A program made the position numbers and the translations under genes. This document shows positions 1-8,083 of a DNA stretch of 48,092 nt, in pieces. Position 1 is the stretch's first letter. Each line of letters opens with the position of its first letter. This DNA is from a virus: positions 1 to 48,092 of IMG/VR virus record IMGVR_UViG_3300023108_001461. One strand, written 5' to 3'. Below the pieces are notes generated by a model. That model was not told the origin of the DNA, searched no databases, and saw only the letters and a list, made by a program, of their open reading frames with translations.

Positions 1-205
1 AAAATAGCTGTGATAATCTTTGTGCTTCTGACGGTTCAAACTTTACTGTTTTACCATATCTTTTTCTTGCTTCACCTTCAAGTTCTACGTCTTTGCCAGT
101 AGCAATCATGTTAATCAACATGTCAAGGTACTTCCCGCTATGTTTCAATAGCAGTGCTTTACTTATACCAGCTTCGTTGAGAACTTTAAAATCAGTGAAC
201 TTCAT
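1..205 (-). CDS. Hypothetical protein, C-terminal end outside the window
   Basis: An open frame begins with ATG at 205 and runs off the left edge, so only the first 68 codons are visible. The start is MKFTDFKVLNEAG, followed by a basic and acidic stretch without membrane segments or a recognisable motif. The ATG directly follows the TAA of the upstream gene (stop at 206-208), which is the compact spacing seen through the whole minus-strand block and supports the start. I do not recognise a family. The MKFTDFKVLNEA opening resembles the N-terminus of several small T4-like phage proteins, but that is only an impression. It belongs to the same transcription unit as the 252-residue gene before it. 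Confidence 0.6.
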   Translation of the reverse strand, partial: MKFTDFKVLNEAGISKALLLKHSGKYLDMLINMIATGKDVELEGEARKRYGKTVKFEPSEAQRLSQLF

Positions 206-964
206 TTACCACTTCCTACAACTCCAGTATCTTGCTTTTGTTCTTGGACCTGGATTATCACAGTTGTGTCTCGCACGGAAACTTCTGCGTCTAGCAGGAT
301 TGGATTTTTTAATTTTCATGTCAGGATCACCAAAGTTAACTTTCTTAATATTTTTAGTCTTTGGATCTCTTACATATACTTTGAACTTCTTAACATCGCC
401 GCGCATAGGTTTGCCAAGTTTAACTTTGCGTCCTTGATATTCTGCTTCGTCCATTGATTTTCTATCACGTCTTAATTCTAAATATCTTTTTCCACTAGTT
501 GCTACCATACCCATTGCTTCTGCATCGCGTTGTGCTTGCTTTTGATTTGTTATTGGATAGCTTTTTTTAACTTCTAGTGTACCTGGGTCATAGACAATAT
601 ACATATTTCTATATTTTTCAAACTCTGATCTTTCGTCTATGCTTTCATCTTGGTCATCATTGTACCACATAACACCATATTCTTCAAAGAAATCATCACC
701 ATCATATGTTTCTTCTAATGGTGCTTCTTCATCTGTGCTTATTTCGATATCAAAATCTTCATAACCTAAACCTGTTACATATTCAACAAGTTTGTCAGCA
801 TATTCGTCTGCTTCTTCATCGGTAAGTTGTCTATTTAAAGGTATATGAAATACTGATGCTCCTTGCTCAGATTCTAAAAATTCACAACCTGGAAATACAT
901 CTTCATTTAGTCCTTCATGAAGTTCATCTGTGTTTTCCATTACTACTCTAATAAAATGTTCCAT
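206..964 (-). CDS. Conserved phage protein of unknown function with basic C-terminus
   Basis: A 252-residue soluble protein. The first 110 residues are very acidic (many D/E runs such as TDEEADEYADK). The last 65 residues are strongly basic and end in an Arg/Cys/Trp-rich segment (RRRSFRARHNC then PGPRTKARYWSCRKW). I recall this kind of C-terminal tail on several T4-like marine phage proteins, sometimes attached to unrelated N-terminal parts. It may be a nucleic-acid or metal-binding module, with conserved Cys, but I cannot assign a function. The start at 964 has a GGAAG Shine-Dalgarno stretch five bases upstream. It lies 9 bases downstream of the small structural-type gene at 974-1315. Confidence 0.7.
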   Translation of the reverse strand: MEHFIRVVMENTDELHEGLNEDVFPGCEFLESEQGASVFHIPLNRQLTDEEADEYADKLVEYVTGLGYEDFDIEISTDEEAPLEETYDGDDFFEEYGVMWYNDDQDESIDERSEFEKYRNMYIVYDPGTLEVKKSYPITNQKQAQRDAEAMGMVATSGKRYLELRRDRKSMDEAEYQGRKVKLGKPMRGDVKKFKVYVRDPKTKNIKKVNFGDPDMKIKKSNPARRRSFRARHNCDNPGPRTKARYWSCRKW

Positions 965-973
965 AATACTTCC

Positions 974-1315
974 TTAATGGTTTAATAAAATTTGGTGTAC
1001 AGTGCCTTGTGTATACTCTAATTTTGCTCTGATCCACACGTAATTTCCTGTAAAGTTTACAATTTTACTATCTGTAGCACTAGTTTCTGTATATGTATGT
1101 ACATCAAACCAATCTTCGTTAGCAGGCGTTACTGCAAGTGTTCCTTGTATTGTAATCGTACCTATTAAATCAGTATAATTATACTGAATCGTATGTATTC
1201 CGTCACTACGTCCGTAGTAACCGTCGCCCTTATACTTGTCACCAGTTACGGTTTGAGTAGAGCTATCCGCTGGATGCGTTTGTTGTGTTAAAATTGTTTC
1301 ACTATTACTTGGCAT
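974..1315 (-). CDS. Small putative virion protein
   Basis: A 113-residue protein rich in Thr, Ser, Tyr and beta-strand pattern (for example IGTITIQGTLAV and WIRAKLEYTQGTV), without charged clusters or membrane segments. This composition is typical of small beta-sandwich decoration or baseplate proteins of T4-like marine phages, so a virion role is an inference. It has its own late-type promoter octamer GATAAATA that ends only four bases before the ATG, and no Shine-Dalgarno sequence follows the promoter. The octamer overlaps the TGA stop of the preceding gene. No other in-frame ATG exists, so the start is firm. Confidence 0.7.
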   Translation of the reverse strand: MPSNSETILTQQTHPADSSTQTVTGDKYKGDGYYGRSDGIHTIQYNYTDLIGTITIQGTLAVTPANEDWFDVHTYTETSATDSKIVNFTGNYVWIRAKLEYTQGTVHQILLNH

Positions 1316-1319
1316 ACAG

Positions 1320-1327
1320 TATTTATC
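1320..1327 (-). promoter_or_regulatory. T4-like late promoter octamer GATAAATA
   Basis: The octamer matches the NATAAATA late motif of T4-like marine phages. It overlaps the TGA stop of the upstream gene and is followed by CTGT and then the ATG of the 974-1315 gene, a spacing of four bases. If transcription starts as in T4, the mRNA is leaderless. Confidence 0.65.
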
Positions 1328-1988
1328 AACTTTGCGTTATGTTGATATACTTGTCGACACGCTTGATATTGCCACCTAGTGCGATAGATAAAAGGTTAAG
1401 CACCTTTTCGTTTTTTGCAAATATGTAAAAACCCTGTGTATAACCGTCATTTTTAATATTTTCAATACAAATTTGACCAGCCTTAATTAGTGATGGATTA
1501 TTCTCTATCCATTTGCCTGCACCAGGGTTTACTTTGTTTCCTAGTGTAACTTTGTATTCGTATTCGATTGGTTTTTCAGTATAGATTGTATTTGGTTGTA
1601 AATCAACTTGCTTATTTGGTTCATGAATACTAACAATTTTATCATGCATAAGGTTTTTTATTTTATCTACTATAGAATATTCTTTAGTATAAAGAGCTAA
1701 ATGTGATTGTTCAACTCTTAATTTATAATCCTCATAATTTAAACTTTGGCAAATATTGAAAAATAATTTAGCATCTAAAAAAGAGTTTATTTCTAGAGGC
1801 TCTGTGGTCCTATAACCCTTCCTCCATATTAAAGGTCTACCAAGCTCGTAATCTAATTGGATATAGTCTAAAACTTCTCTAGTATATCCGAACTTTTTTT
1901 CTCTAAATATTGGAGCAAGCTGTAGTCTTAGGTCAATTTTGTACGGATAAATGTCATAAAAAAGTTTTGTTGTCTCAAGTGTTTTCAA
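1326..1988 (-). CDS. Conserved T4-like phage protein of unknown function
   Basis: About 220 residues. An ATG at 2012 in the same frame would give 228 residues but lies deep in clpA and lacks a ribosome site. I prefer the TTG at 1988 (or 1991), which has AAAGGAG 7-10 bases upstream and yields MKTLETTKLFYDIYPYKIDL, an opening I associate with a conserved cyanophage/pelagiphage family. The body is mixed alpha/beta with many Tyr, Lys and Ile. There are no membrane segments or enzymatic signature that I recognise. The gene overlaps the end of clpA by about 14 bases and is presumably co-translated with it. Its function is unknown. Confidence 0.65.
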   Translation of the reverse strand: MKTLETTKLFYDIYPYKIDLRLQLAPIFREKKFGYTREVLDYIQLDYELGRPLIWRKGYRTTEPLEINSFLDAKLFFNICQSLNYEDYKLRVEQSHLALYTKEYSIVDKIKNLMHDKIVSIHEPNKQVDLQPNTIYTEKPIEYEYKVTLGNKVNPGAGKWIENNPSLIKAGQICIENIKNDGYTQGFYIFAKNEKVLNLLSIALGGNIKRVDKYINITQS

Positions 1989-4212
1989 CAACGTGCTCCT
2001 TTGTTTGTACATCTAAATATATTTCATTATCTTTAACTGTAATGTTTACAGAACCACCGTTTTTAAGGTCACCAAATAACATCATGCGTGACAACGGACG
2101 TTTAATATCCTTGTCAATTACACGTTGTAGCGGTCTTGCGCCCATACGTTTATCAAAACCTTTATCTACTAATACATCAAGTGCTTCGTTATCAAGATTA
2201 ATTTTGATATTCTTTTGTGTAATCATATCTGTAAGTTCTACTAAGAACTTGCCTACAATTTTCATCATTACTTCTTTAGTCAATGCACCAAAAGTAATTG
2301 TTCCATCTAATCTGTTTCTAAATTCTGGAGCAAAATATTTCTTTAGATCTGTATCTTCATAATCTTTTTCGCCACCATCAAAACCAATTGAATTTTTCTC
2401 AGCTTCTTGTGCACCTAAGTTAGTTGTAAGAATCAAAACACAATTCCTTGCATCTGCTTCTTTACCATTAGAACCTGTTAGTTTACCATTGTCCATAACT
2501 TGTAATAAAATCTGTGAAACATCTGGATGTGCTTTTTCAACTTCGTCTAGCAGTAGCACACAATTAGGATTTTCTTGTAATTTTGTAATTAACAATCCTT
2601 GGTTTTCTTCATAGCCTACATAACCTGGAGGCGAACCAATTAGTTTTGCCACAGAGTGTTTCTCTTGATATTCACTCATATCAAAACGTACTAGTTGTAC
2701 ACCTAATTGTTTTGCAAGTTGTTTTGCTGTCTCAGTTTTACCTGTACCTGTTGGACCCATAAACACAAACGATCCAATAGGTTTGTCTTCTGCCTTCAGT
2801 CCTGCTTGTGCAACCAGTATTTTATCAACAACTTCTTCAATTGCTTTGTCTTGTCCGTATACTGCTTTCTTTAAATTTTCTTCTAAGTGTTTTAGATTGT
2901 CAGTTTCTTTTTCAGCAACCTGCTCTTCAGGCATTTTAACAATTCTAGCAAGTTCAAATTGTATTTCTTCTACGCCAATTTTTCTTTCTACGTCTTTGTC
3001 TTTAAGATTAAATCTAGAACATGCAACGTCTATCAAATCAATAGCTTTATCAGGCAGTTTTTTGTCAGGCTGATACTTAACGCTTAACTTGATTGCTTCT
3101 TCAATTGCTTCTTCTGTAATATTTGTTTTATGATAATCTTCGTAATATTTTTTAATTCCATTTAAAATATCTTTCGTTACATCTTTGCTAGGTTCGTCAA
3201 CTGTAACACGTTGGAAGCGGCGCATCAATGCTCTATCTTTTTCAAAATATTTGCGGAATTCTTCCCATGTAGTTGATGCAATGACTTTTAGATCACCTTT
3301 TGAAAGTGCAGGTTTTAACATATTTGCTAGATCATTTGAATTACCTTGTCCGCCTGATCCTGCACCACTCATCATATGTGCTTCGTCAACAAACATAATT
3401 GTTTTGCCCTTCTTTTTAAGAGCATGTAAAATCATTTTAAAACGTTCTTCAAAATCACCTCTGTATTTTGATCCTGCTAACATTGCGCCAATATCTAAAT
3501 TATAAACATTGTATTCTTTAAGGAATTCTGGTACATTACCCATTACAATATTATAAGCCATACCCTCTGCAATAGCAGTTTTACCAACACCAGGATCACC
3601 AACTAACAAAACATTGTTTTTTGCACGTCGACCTAGTGCTAGTGCAATACTTTCTAGTTCATCTGATCTACCAATAACTGGATCTACTTTTTGTTTTTTA
3701 ACTTCTTCATTTAAATTTGTAGTAAATGCACGTAAAGCTCTTGTTGCTTCACCGGTCATTTCTTCATCTTGTAGATCTTCAATTTCACTACTTACATATT
3801 CTGCAAATGAATCTTTTTGAACTTTTGATTTATGCAAATAATAAACACTTACACATTTCTTTTCTGCAAGTATACTTATAAGTACGTCTGATAATTCAAT
3901 TGCACTTCGTCCACTAAACAAAACTTGTGTAAACGCTCTATTTAGAACCCGTTCGACAGTCTGTGTTTTTTTAGGTTTGAATTTTGAATCTGTAATCTTT
4001 AATTCGTCACAGTTGTTCTTCAAATGATGCTCAAGATTCTGTTTTAGGTAATCTAAATCAGCACCATATCCTTTTATGACATTAATAAAATTTTCTTCAC
4101 ATAACATTGCAAACAATAAATGCTCTACAGTCACATATTCATGACTAAGTTTTTTAGCATCTTTAATTGCTTTTTCAAATACAACCTGTAATGTTTCGCT
4201 CGGTTCTACCAT
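1975..4212 (-). CDS. clpA: ClpA-type AAA+ unfoldase
   Basis: A 745-residue protein, close to the usual ClpA length. The N-domain spans about 1-140. The first AAA+ module has Walker A GDPGVGKT at 205-212 and Walker B VDEAH near 275-279. The second has GPTGTGKT at 486-493, LLDEVE near 554-559 and the FRNRLD sensor region near 631-636. The tripeptide IGF at 609-611 sits where the ClpP-docking loop lies in ClpA, so the protein probably docks on host ClpP to unfold and degrade proteins; no phage clpP is visible here. The gene follows dnaJ and has its own sigma70-type promoter overlapping the dnaJ stop. AAGGAG lies about 13 bases before the ATG, slightly long. ClpB is less likely because the long middle coiled-coil domain is absent. 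Confidence 0.93.
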   Translation of the reverse strand: MVEPSETLQVVFEKAIKDAKKLSHEYVTVEHLLFAMLCEENFINVIKGYGADLDYLKQNLEHHLKNNCDELKITDSKFKPKKTQTVERVLNRAFTQVLFSGRSAIELSDVLISILAEKKCVSVYYLHKSKVQKDSFAEYVSSEIEDLQDEEMTGEATRALRAFTTNLNEEVKKQKVDPVIGRSDELESIALALGRRAKNNVLLVGDPGVGKTAIAEGMAYNIVMGNVPEFLKEYNVYNLDIGAMLAGSKYRGDFEERFKMILHALKKKGKTIMFVDEAHMMSGAGSGGQGNSNDLANMLKPALSKGDLKVIASTTWEEFRKYFEKDRALMRRFQRVTVDEPSKDVTKDILNGIKKYYEDYHKTNITEEAIEEAIKLSVKYQPDKKLPDKAIDLIDVACSRFNLKDKDVERKIGVEEIQFELARIVKMPEEQVAEKETDNLKHLEENLKKAVYGQDKAIEEVVDKILVAQAGLKAEDKPIGSFVFMGPTGTGKTETAKQLAKQLGVQLVRFDMSEYQEKHSVAKLIGSPPGYVGYEENQGLLITKLQENPNCVLLLDEVEKAHPDVSQILLQVMDNGKLTGSNGKEADARNCVLILTTNLGAQEAEKNSIGFDGGEKDYEDTDLKKYFAPEFRNRLDGTITFGALTKEVMMKIVGKFLVELTDMITQKNIKINLDNEALDVLVDKGFDKRMGARPLQRVIDKDIKRPLSRMMLFGDLKNGGSVNITVKDNEIYLDVQTKEHVVENT

Positions 4213-4243
4213 ATTATTTTATTATCTCCTTAAACTAGTCCTT

Positions 4244-4272
4244 AGTATATACAATTTTCTTCAATTAGTCAA
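4244..4272 (-). promoter_or_regulatory. Sigma70-type (likely early) promoter for clpA
   Basis: Minus strand reads TTGACT, then exactly 17 bases, then TATACT. The -35 box overlaps the TAA stop of dnaJ. A start near 4237 would give a leader of about 25 bases containing AAGGAG before the clpA ATG at 4212. Confidence 0.75.
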
Positions 4273-5110
4273 TGCCTTTTTTTGCCAATCTCTTTTTTAT
4301 CTTCCTAATAGCATCTACTTCAGTAATACCTAAATTTTTAGGCATAATTGCGTTAATTTGTACAAGCATGTTACCTTTTGACCCTGTTCTTACATCAGGC
4401 CAACCGTGGCCAGTAACACTTAATCTAGTACCTGGATTAGTTCCTGGGGGTATATTCAGCTTAATTACACTTCCATCTAAAGTTTTTAAGTTGACTGCTC
4501 CCCCTGTAATTAAGTCAAAAATATCAATATTAATTACTGTATTAATATTTAATCCATTCAATGTATATTTACTGTGTGGTTGGACATTAATTTGTACATA
4601 TAAATCTCCTCTTTGTCCGTTTGGTAATTGTTCACCAAAACCACTGTATCTAATTTTATTACCATGTTGGGCACCTTTAGGTATTTGTATTTCTACTGTT
4701 TCTTCCCTACCAGTTCTAAGCCTGTATGTACCTATTATTGTCTTTCCTCTATATGCTTCTTCAAAATTTATTTTTACTGCTATTGTAATATCTGCTCTTT
4801 GCCTTTGTCTTTGAGCTTGGAACGGATTAAACCCAAACGCTTGGAATATATCTTCAAATCCTCCTGGCATACCTCCGTCAAATCCATCAGTACTATATCT
4901 AAAGCCATTCATGTCTGGCTGTGGATTATCATATGCTTGCCTTTTTTGAGGATCTTTTAGTGTGTCGTATGCTTCGTTGATTTGTTTGAATCGAGTATCA
5001 TCACCACCTGTTCTATCAGGATGGTTTTCCATAGCAAGTTTTCGGTATGCTTTCTTTAATTGTTCTGGAGATGCATCTTTATTGACACCTAGGGTTTGAT
5101 AGTAGTCCAT
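4265..5110 (-). CDS. dnaJ: DnaJ-like co-chaperone (CbpA type, no zinc finger)
   Basis: A 281-residue J-domain protein. The J domain occupies about 1-62, with the Hsp70-activating HPD at 30-32. A short Gly/Phe-rich linker follows (about 70-100), then the two beta-barrel substrate-binding domains typical of DnaJ class B (about 105-270). The CxxCxGxG zinc repeats of class A DnaJ are absent, so it resembles CbpA. It would stimulate host DnaK on phage or host clients. It directly precedes clpA, suggesting a joint role in remodelling and proteolysis. A GATAAGTA octamer ends five bases before the ATG, so expression may be late and leaderless. The start is fixed by the conserved DYYQTLGV opening. Confidence 0.93.
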   Translation of the reverse strand: MDYYQTLGVNKDASPEQLKKAYRKLAMENHPDRTGGDDTRFKQINEAYDTLKDPQKRQAYDNPQPDMNGFRYSTDGFDGGMPGGFEDIFQAFGFNPFQAQRQRQRADITIAVKINFEEAYRGKTIIGTYRLRTGREETVEIQIPKGAQHGNKIRYSGFGEQLPNGQRGDLYVQINVQPHSKYTLNGLNINTVINIDIFDLITGGAVNLKTLDGSVIKLNIPPGTNPGTRLSVTGHGWPDVRTGSKGNMLVQINAIMPKNLGITEVDAIRKIKKRLAKKGID

Positions 5111-5115
5111 ACATC

Positions 5116-5123
5116 TACTTATC
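5116..5123 (-). promoter_or_regulatory. Variant late promoter octamer GATAAGTA for dnaJ
   Basis: One mismatch to NATAAATA. It is followed by GATGT and then the dnaJ ATG at 5110, the same five-base spacing as at other late genes here. The same GATAAGTA variant recurs at 15747-15754, which supports it as a real site. Confidence 0.45.
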
Positions 5124-5127
5124 GTAG

Positions 5128-5502
5128 TTATTTGTTAGATTTACTAGATCCGGTATACAAGCCAAACCATGCCGCGCCAGCACCAACTACGATAGATACT
5201 AAACCTGATTGTTCCATAGTAGGATCAGGTAGTTCCATATACCATATTACAACTTTGTACAATAAAATAATGTATACTGTTATAAAGATACGAGGGAAAA
5301 TTCTCCAACTATCAACAGCTTTTGCCATATGTATAACTTTAACGTAAGGATTAGGTCCTAAGTCCTTAACACTTGTATCTACTTCTAAATCAAGTTTAAC
5401 TTTTTTGCTTACACCTTCACTTGCGGCAGGAACTACTATCTCTGCATCAGCTTTAGGTGCAGGTTGTTTTGCTTCTAATTCCTCAAGACTTTTTCTTGGC
5501 AT
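5128..5502 (-). CDS. Putative holin-like membrane protein
   Basis: A 124-residue protein. The frame is open further upstream to 5523, but the ATG at 5502 is preceded by GGAGGG seven bases upstream and starts MPRKSLEELEAKQ. The first 65 residues are hydrophilic. Two membrane segments follow: one around 70-92 (IFPRIFITVYIILLYKVVIW) and one around 102-118 (GLVSIVVGAGAAWFGLY). I recall a very similar C-terminal half in marine phage proteins annotated as holins. It lies next to the endolysin and spanin genes, so a role in timing membrane permeabilisation is likely but inferred. It overlaps the end of the next gene upstream by 20 bases. Confidence 0.6.
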   Translation of the reverse strand: MPRKSLEELEAKQPAPKADAEIVVPAASEGVSKKVKLDLEVDTSVKDLGPNPYVKVIHMAKAVDSWRIFPRIFITVYIILLYKVVIWYMELPDPTMEQSGLVSIVVGAGAAWFGLYTGSSKSNK

Positions 5503-5779
5503 TTTTACCCTCCAGTTTTTCAATTCGTTTTTCTAATTCGTCTATTTTTTTTGTTACAAAAGGATACTTTTTACGCCAAGCATCATCTGGTTGTTGCAAC
5601 CAAGTCCAACCCCAACGTTCAACTAGGTAATCAACACAAAGATCAAATTTAGCATATAACCAAAGTCCTAGTCTAGTGCTTTTGAAATATGTTGAAAATG
5701 CTAATCCAAAAAGTGAACCTACAAGTGCAGTATAAATCCATAAACGATCACTTGCCATACGTTCTATCATTTCCCACAT
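5483..5779 (-). CDS. Small membrane-anchored protein of the lysis region
   Basis: A 98-residue protein with one hydrophobic segment near 14-31 (IYTALVGSLFGLAFSTYF), a Trp-rich middle (WGWTWLQQPDDAWRKKYPF) and a charged coiled-coil C-terminus rich in Lys and Glu. It may be a second holin or antiholin component, judged only from topology and location between the holin-like gene and the CHAP lipoprotein. A late octamer AATAAATA at 5802-5809 gives a predicted 17-base leader containing AGAAAGGA, a normal ribosome site. No family was recognised with confidence. Confidence 0.6.
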   Translation of the reverse strand: MWEMIERMASDRLWIYTALVGSLFGLAFSTYFKSTRLGLWLYAKFDLCVDYLVERWGWTWLQQPDDAWRKKYPFVTKKIDELEKRIEKLEGKNAKKKS

Positions 5780-5801
5780 AGTATATCCTTTCTACTATGT
5801 G

Positions 5802-5809
5802 TATTTATT
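5802..5809 (-). promoter_or_regulatory. T4-like late promoter octamer AATAAATA
   Basis: It matches NATAAATA, lies inside the 3' end of the CHAP lipoprotein gene, and is 22 bases before the ATG at 5779. The predicted leader holds the Shine-Dalgarno stretch AAAGGA. Confidence 0.65.
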
Positions 5810-6272
5810 CAGACCAACGTCTAATTCCTAGAGCTTTCTTTGGGTCATAATAGTCATATCTTACAGTATTGTATTGATTTCCACCTAAGATAATATAACG
5901 TCCATCATTAGAGCGTCCTACATAGAATCCAACATGCCCCTTCCAATCTGAATTGCCACGAGGAAATACAACTAAATCTCCACGTTGTATGTCTTGTGGA
6001 TTTATAGGTGCTCCCCATTGTAAAAAACTCCTAGCCATTAGAGGAGAATCACTTATAGAATTAGAACCAGGTATTCCTTCTAGTTCTAATATTGCATTTA
6101 CAAAAGCCGCACACCATTCTGTACGCACAGGATCTACTCCAACGAATTCTTTTATCTGTTGTCTATTTTGATATTCATTCAAACCTATATAATCGCTTGC
6201 TGTAGCGACTATATCTGTCGTTGGAGAACAAGAGGCCAAAAATATGGCAAATATAATATGTTTATGTTGCAT
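5805..6272 (-). CDS. CHAP/NlpC-P60-like peptidoglycan hydrolase with lipoprotein signal
   Basis: A 155-residue protein. The N-terminus is a short hydrophobic signal with lipobox FLASC, Cys15 being the predicted lipidated residue. The domain resembles the TIGR02594 group: Cys54 in EWCAAFV, His113 in KGHVGFYVG and Asn132 in ILGGNQ form the expected Cys-His-Asn set. It would cut peptide bonds in peptidoglycan from the membrane-anchored side. Phage hydrolases are usually soluble, so a lipoprotein form is unusual. A late octamer ends four bases before the ATG. It sits between spanin-like and holin-like genes, consistent with lysis. It could alternatively remodel the wall of an already infected cell. 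Confidence 0.8.
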   Translation of the reverse strand: MQHKHIIFAIFLASCSPTTDIVATASDYIGLNEYQNRQQIKEFVGVDPVRTEWCAAFVNAILELEGIPGSNSISDSPLMARSFLQWGAPINPQDIQRGDLVVFPRGNSDWKGHVGFYVGRSNDGRYIILGGNQYNTVRYDYYDPKKALGIRRWSE

Positions 6273-6276
6273 AACA

Positions 6277-6284
6277 TATTTATT
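6277..6284 (-). promoter_or_regulatory. T4-like late promoter octamer AATAAATA
   Basis: The octamer overlaps the stop of the spanin-like lipoprotein gene and is followed by TGTT and the ATG at 6272, a spacing of four bases. It leaves no room for a Shine-Dalgarno sequence in a transcript made from it. Confidence 0.6.
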
Positions 6285-6735
6285 TGAAGGGATTTAATTT
6301 ATCTAGTACTGATTCTTGTGGAGCGGAATTTTGCGCCTCTACTTCTGCTTGAGCGCCTTCTATTTGTGCATTTGCATTTTCAAGTGCTTGCTCACTATTT
6401 TCGTAATAATTTTGATAAGCGGCAATGATTGCTTTTTGTTGTTGTAACAGTTTCATAATATCACTCATATTCATTGCAAGTATTTCATAACCGTCATCTG
6501 TTAGTCCAATAAGCACAGGATCTTTTTTATCTGCTTTTAATTTATCCCAAACTTCTTGAGCATTTTCTTCGTTTATTACTACCCATTCTAAATCTTTTAG
6601 TCTTAATTCTTCAGCTGGCGGTAAAACAAGTTTAGGCTTTTCAATTGGCTTAGCACTAATCTCAATCATTTTAGGTTTTGCTGTACAACCTGCTAAAAGT
6701 GCTACTGCAATTATACCTACTATAATGTGTTTCAT
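6280..6735 (-). CDS. Lipoprotein, putative outer-membrane spanin subunit
   Basis: A 151-residue protein starting at the ATG at 6735, which overlaps the TGA of the upstream gene as ATGA and has AAGGAAAA before it. The signal peptide MKHIIVGIIAVALLAGC ends in lipobox LLAGC (Cys17). The mature part is hydrophilic, with a Pro-rich start, an alpha-helical middle and an Ala/Gln/Glu-rich coiled coil near the end. Its position next to a membrane-anchored coiled-coil protein and two cell-wall hydrolases fits the outer-membrane partner of a spanin pair. It is longer than typical Rz1-type o-spanins, so another periplasmic lipoprotein role remains possible. Confidence 0.6.
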   Translation of the reverse strand: MKHIIVGIIAVALLAGCTAKPKMIEISAKPIEKPKLVLPPAEELRLKDLEWVVINEENAQEVWDKLKADKKDPVLIGLTDDGYEILAMNMSDIMKLLQQQKAIIAAYQNYYENSEQALENANAQIEGAQAEVEAQNSAPQESVLDKLNPFK

Positions 6736-7229
6736 AGATTTTTCCTTTTCCACGCATCTGATTGTATATTAGGATCAAAGTTTGGATTTGCATCTCTCCA
6801 ACACTCTGGATTTATCTCACTTGGTTTAGTTGCACTAAGTTCTTTTTCTGTAAGTTGACTTCCACTAAATATTTCTAAACAACGTTGTGCATTTTTTGTT
6901 GCATTATTCAAAACACGTTCTGTCGAATCAGGCCTTGCTAAACCTGCCGCACCAATATCATGTCTGGAAAGTCTGTTTTCTAAAGCACGATTTCTATCGT
7001 TTATATCATTCCATTCTGCTTGTAGTCTAGTGTTTTCTTTTTGCATAGATTCGAAAGCGGCAGTTTGTGCCGCTAACGCTTGTTCATTAGTTTGTACTGC
7101 TGTTTCTAATTTAGCATTGTTTTGTGTAAGGATTTGAATTCGTTCTTGTGTGTCTGTGTAGTACCAATATCCTGCACCACCCATTAAACACATTAAAGCA
7201 AACATTACTAATGCTAATTTAGCACCCAT
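6732..7229 (-). CDS. Putative inner-membrane spanin (Rz-like)
   Basis: A 165-residue protein with an N-terminal membrane anchor (about residues 4-24) followed by a long Gln/Ala/Glu coiled coil (about 30-95) and a C-terminal globular tail with two Cys (RCLEIF, NPECWRD). This is the architecture of an inner-membrane spanin reaching across the periplasm. It is translationally coupled (ATGA) to the lipoprotein gene that follows and lies six bases after the endolysin gene, the classical endolysin-Rz-Rz1 order. The function is inferred from topology and context. Confidence 0.7.
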   Translation of the reverse strand: MGAKLALVMFALMCLMGGAGYWYYTDTQERIQILTQNNAKLETAVQTNEQALAAQTAAFESMQKENTRLQAEWNDINDRNRALENRLSRHDIGAAGLARPDSTERVLNNATKNAQRCLEIFSGSQLTEKELSATKPSEINPECWRDANPNFDPNIQSDAWKRKNL

Positions 7230-7234
7230 ACCAC

Positions 7235-8083
7235 CTACCCTAGTAATTTTCCCAGTGTTTTTGGTCCTACAATACCGTCAGCTACTAAGCCTTGGCTTGC
7301 TTGCCATTCTTTGACGATACGTGCAGTACCTGGACCAAAGATGCCATCAGCAGGAGAAATATTTAATTTCTCTTGTACTTCTGCTACTAATGGACCACGT
7401 GATCCTTGCTTCACTGTTTGGTTATAATCGATAGTTGGTTCTTCATAATCGCCACCAAGTACATCAATTGCATGTAGATAGTGTTTTTTACGATCGTCTA
7501 AACCAATTGTGCCGCCGTTGATACGTTTAGTTGCACCAACAACGTCCATTGCATCACAGTATTTGTTAATGCCATTTGTATCCCAGAACCAACATGCTGA
7601 ATCTAGTGCGCCTTTTTTAGTGCGTACATAGTCAACTGCTTCTTCTGGTGACATATCTACTGCTTCACCAAATTTTGTATAGTTATAACGTCCTGTGAGT
7701 TGTAGTATTCCACCACCCCTAAAACGCCAACCGTCGCCACTATCAGTATCGCCGTTATCCATGCGACCTGCATATATAACGTTTGCAATTCTTTCAGGCT
7801 GTCTATGATAATCTTGTGCATTTCTACCTGCCCTGATAAAGTATTTCGGGAAGATTTTATTTAGAGCCGCGGCGCTATAGTTTAAGTTTTCACTTAGTAC
7901 CCTAAAGCCGCCTGATTCGTGCCCACACTGAGCAAGAAACATTGCAACCCTTTCGATTGTATCGACTTCCCATAGAGGTAATATCTCACACATTGCCTCA
8001 TACCATTCTTTCCAATCGTCTCTATGAATAAGCTCTTCAGCCATCCATTCTTCAAATTCAAATTTAAAATGTTCTTTAGCCAT
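7235..8083 (-). CDS. Endolysin: GH19 chitinase/lysozyme domain plus peptidoglycan-binding domain
   Basis: A 282-residue enzyme. The frame continues upstream to a GTG at 8128, but the ATG at 8083 has AGGATCAGGAAA just before it and overlaps the preceding small gene by eight bases, so I chose it. Residues about 35-215 form a glycoside hydrolase family 19 fold with catalytic Glu56 (GHESGG) and Glu65 (SENLNYS) and a typical FRGGGILQLTGRYNY segment. Residues about 223-282 are a PG_binding_1 repeat (LVAEVQEKL and DGIFGPGTARIVKEWQ). It would cleave the glycan backbone of peptidoglycan at lysis. No signal peptide is present, so it needs a holin to cross the membrane. Confidence 0.9.
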   Translation of the reverse strand: MAKEHFKFEFEEWMAEELIHRDDWKEWYEAMCEILPLWEVDTIERVAMFLAQCGHESGGFRVLSENLNYSAAALNKIFPKYFIRAGRNAQDYHRQPERIANVIYAGRMDNGDTDSGDGWRFRGGGILQLTGRYNYTKFGEAVDMSPEEAVDYVRTKKGALDSACWFWDTNGINKYCDAMDVVGATKRINGGTIGLDDRKKHYLHAIDVLGGDYEEPTIDYNQTVKQGSRGPLVAEVQEKLNISPADGIFGPGTARIVKEWQASQGLVADGIVGPKTLGKLLG

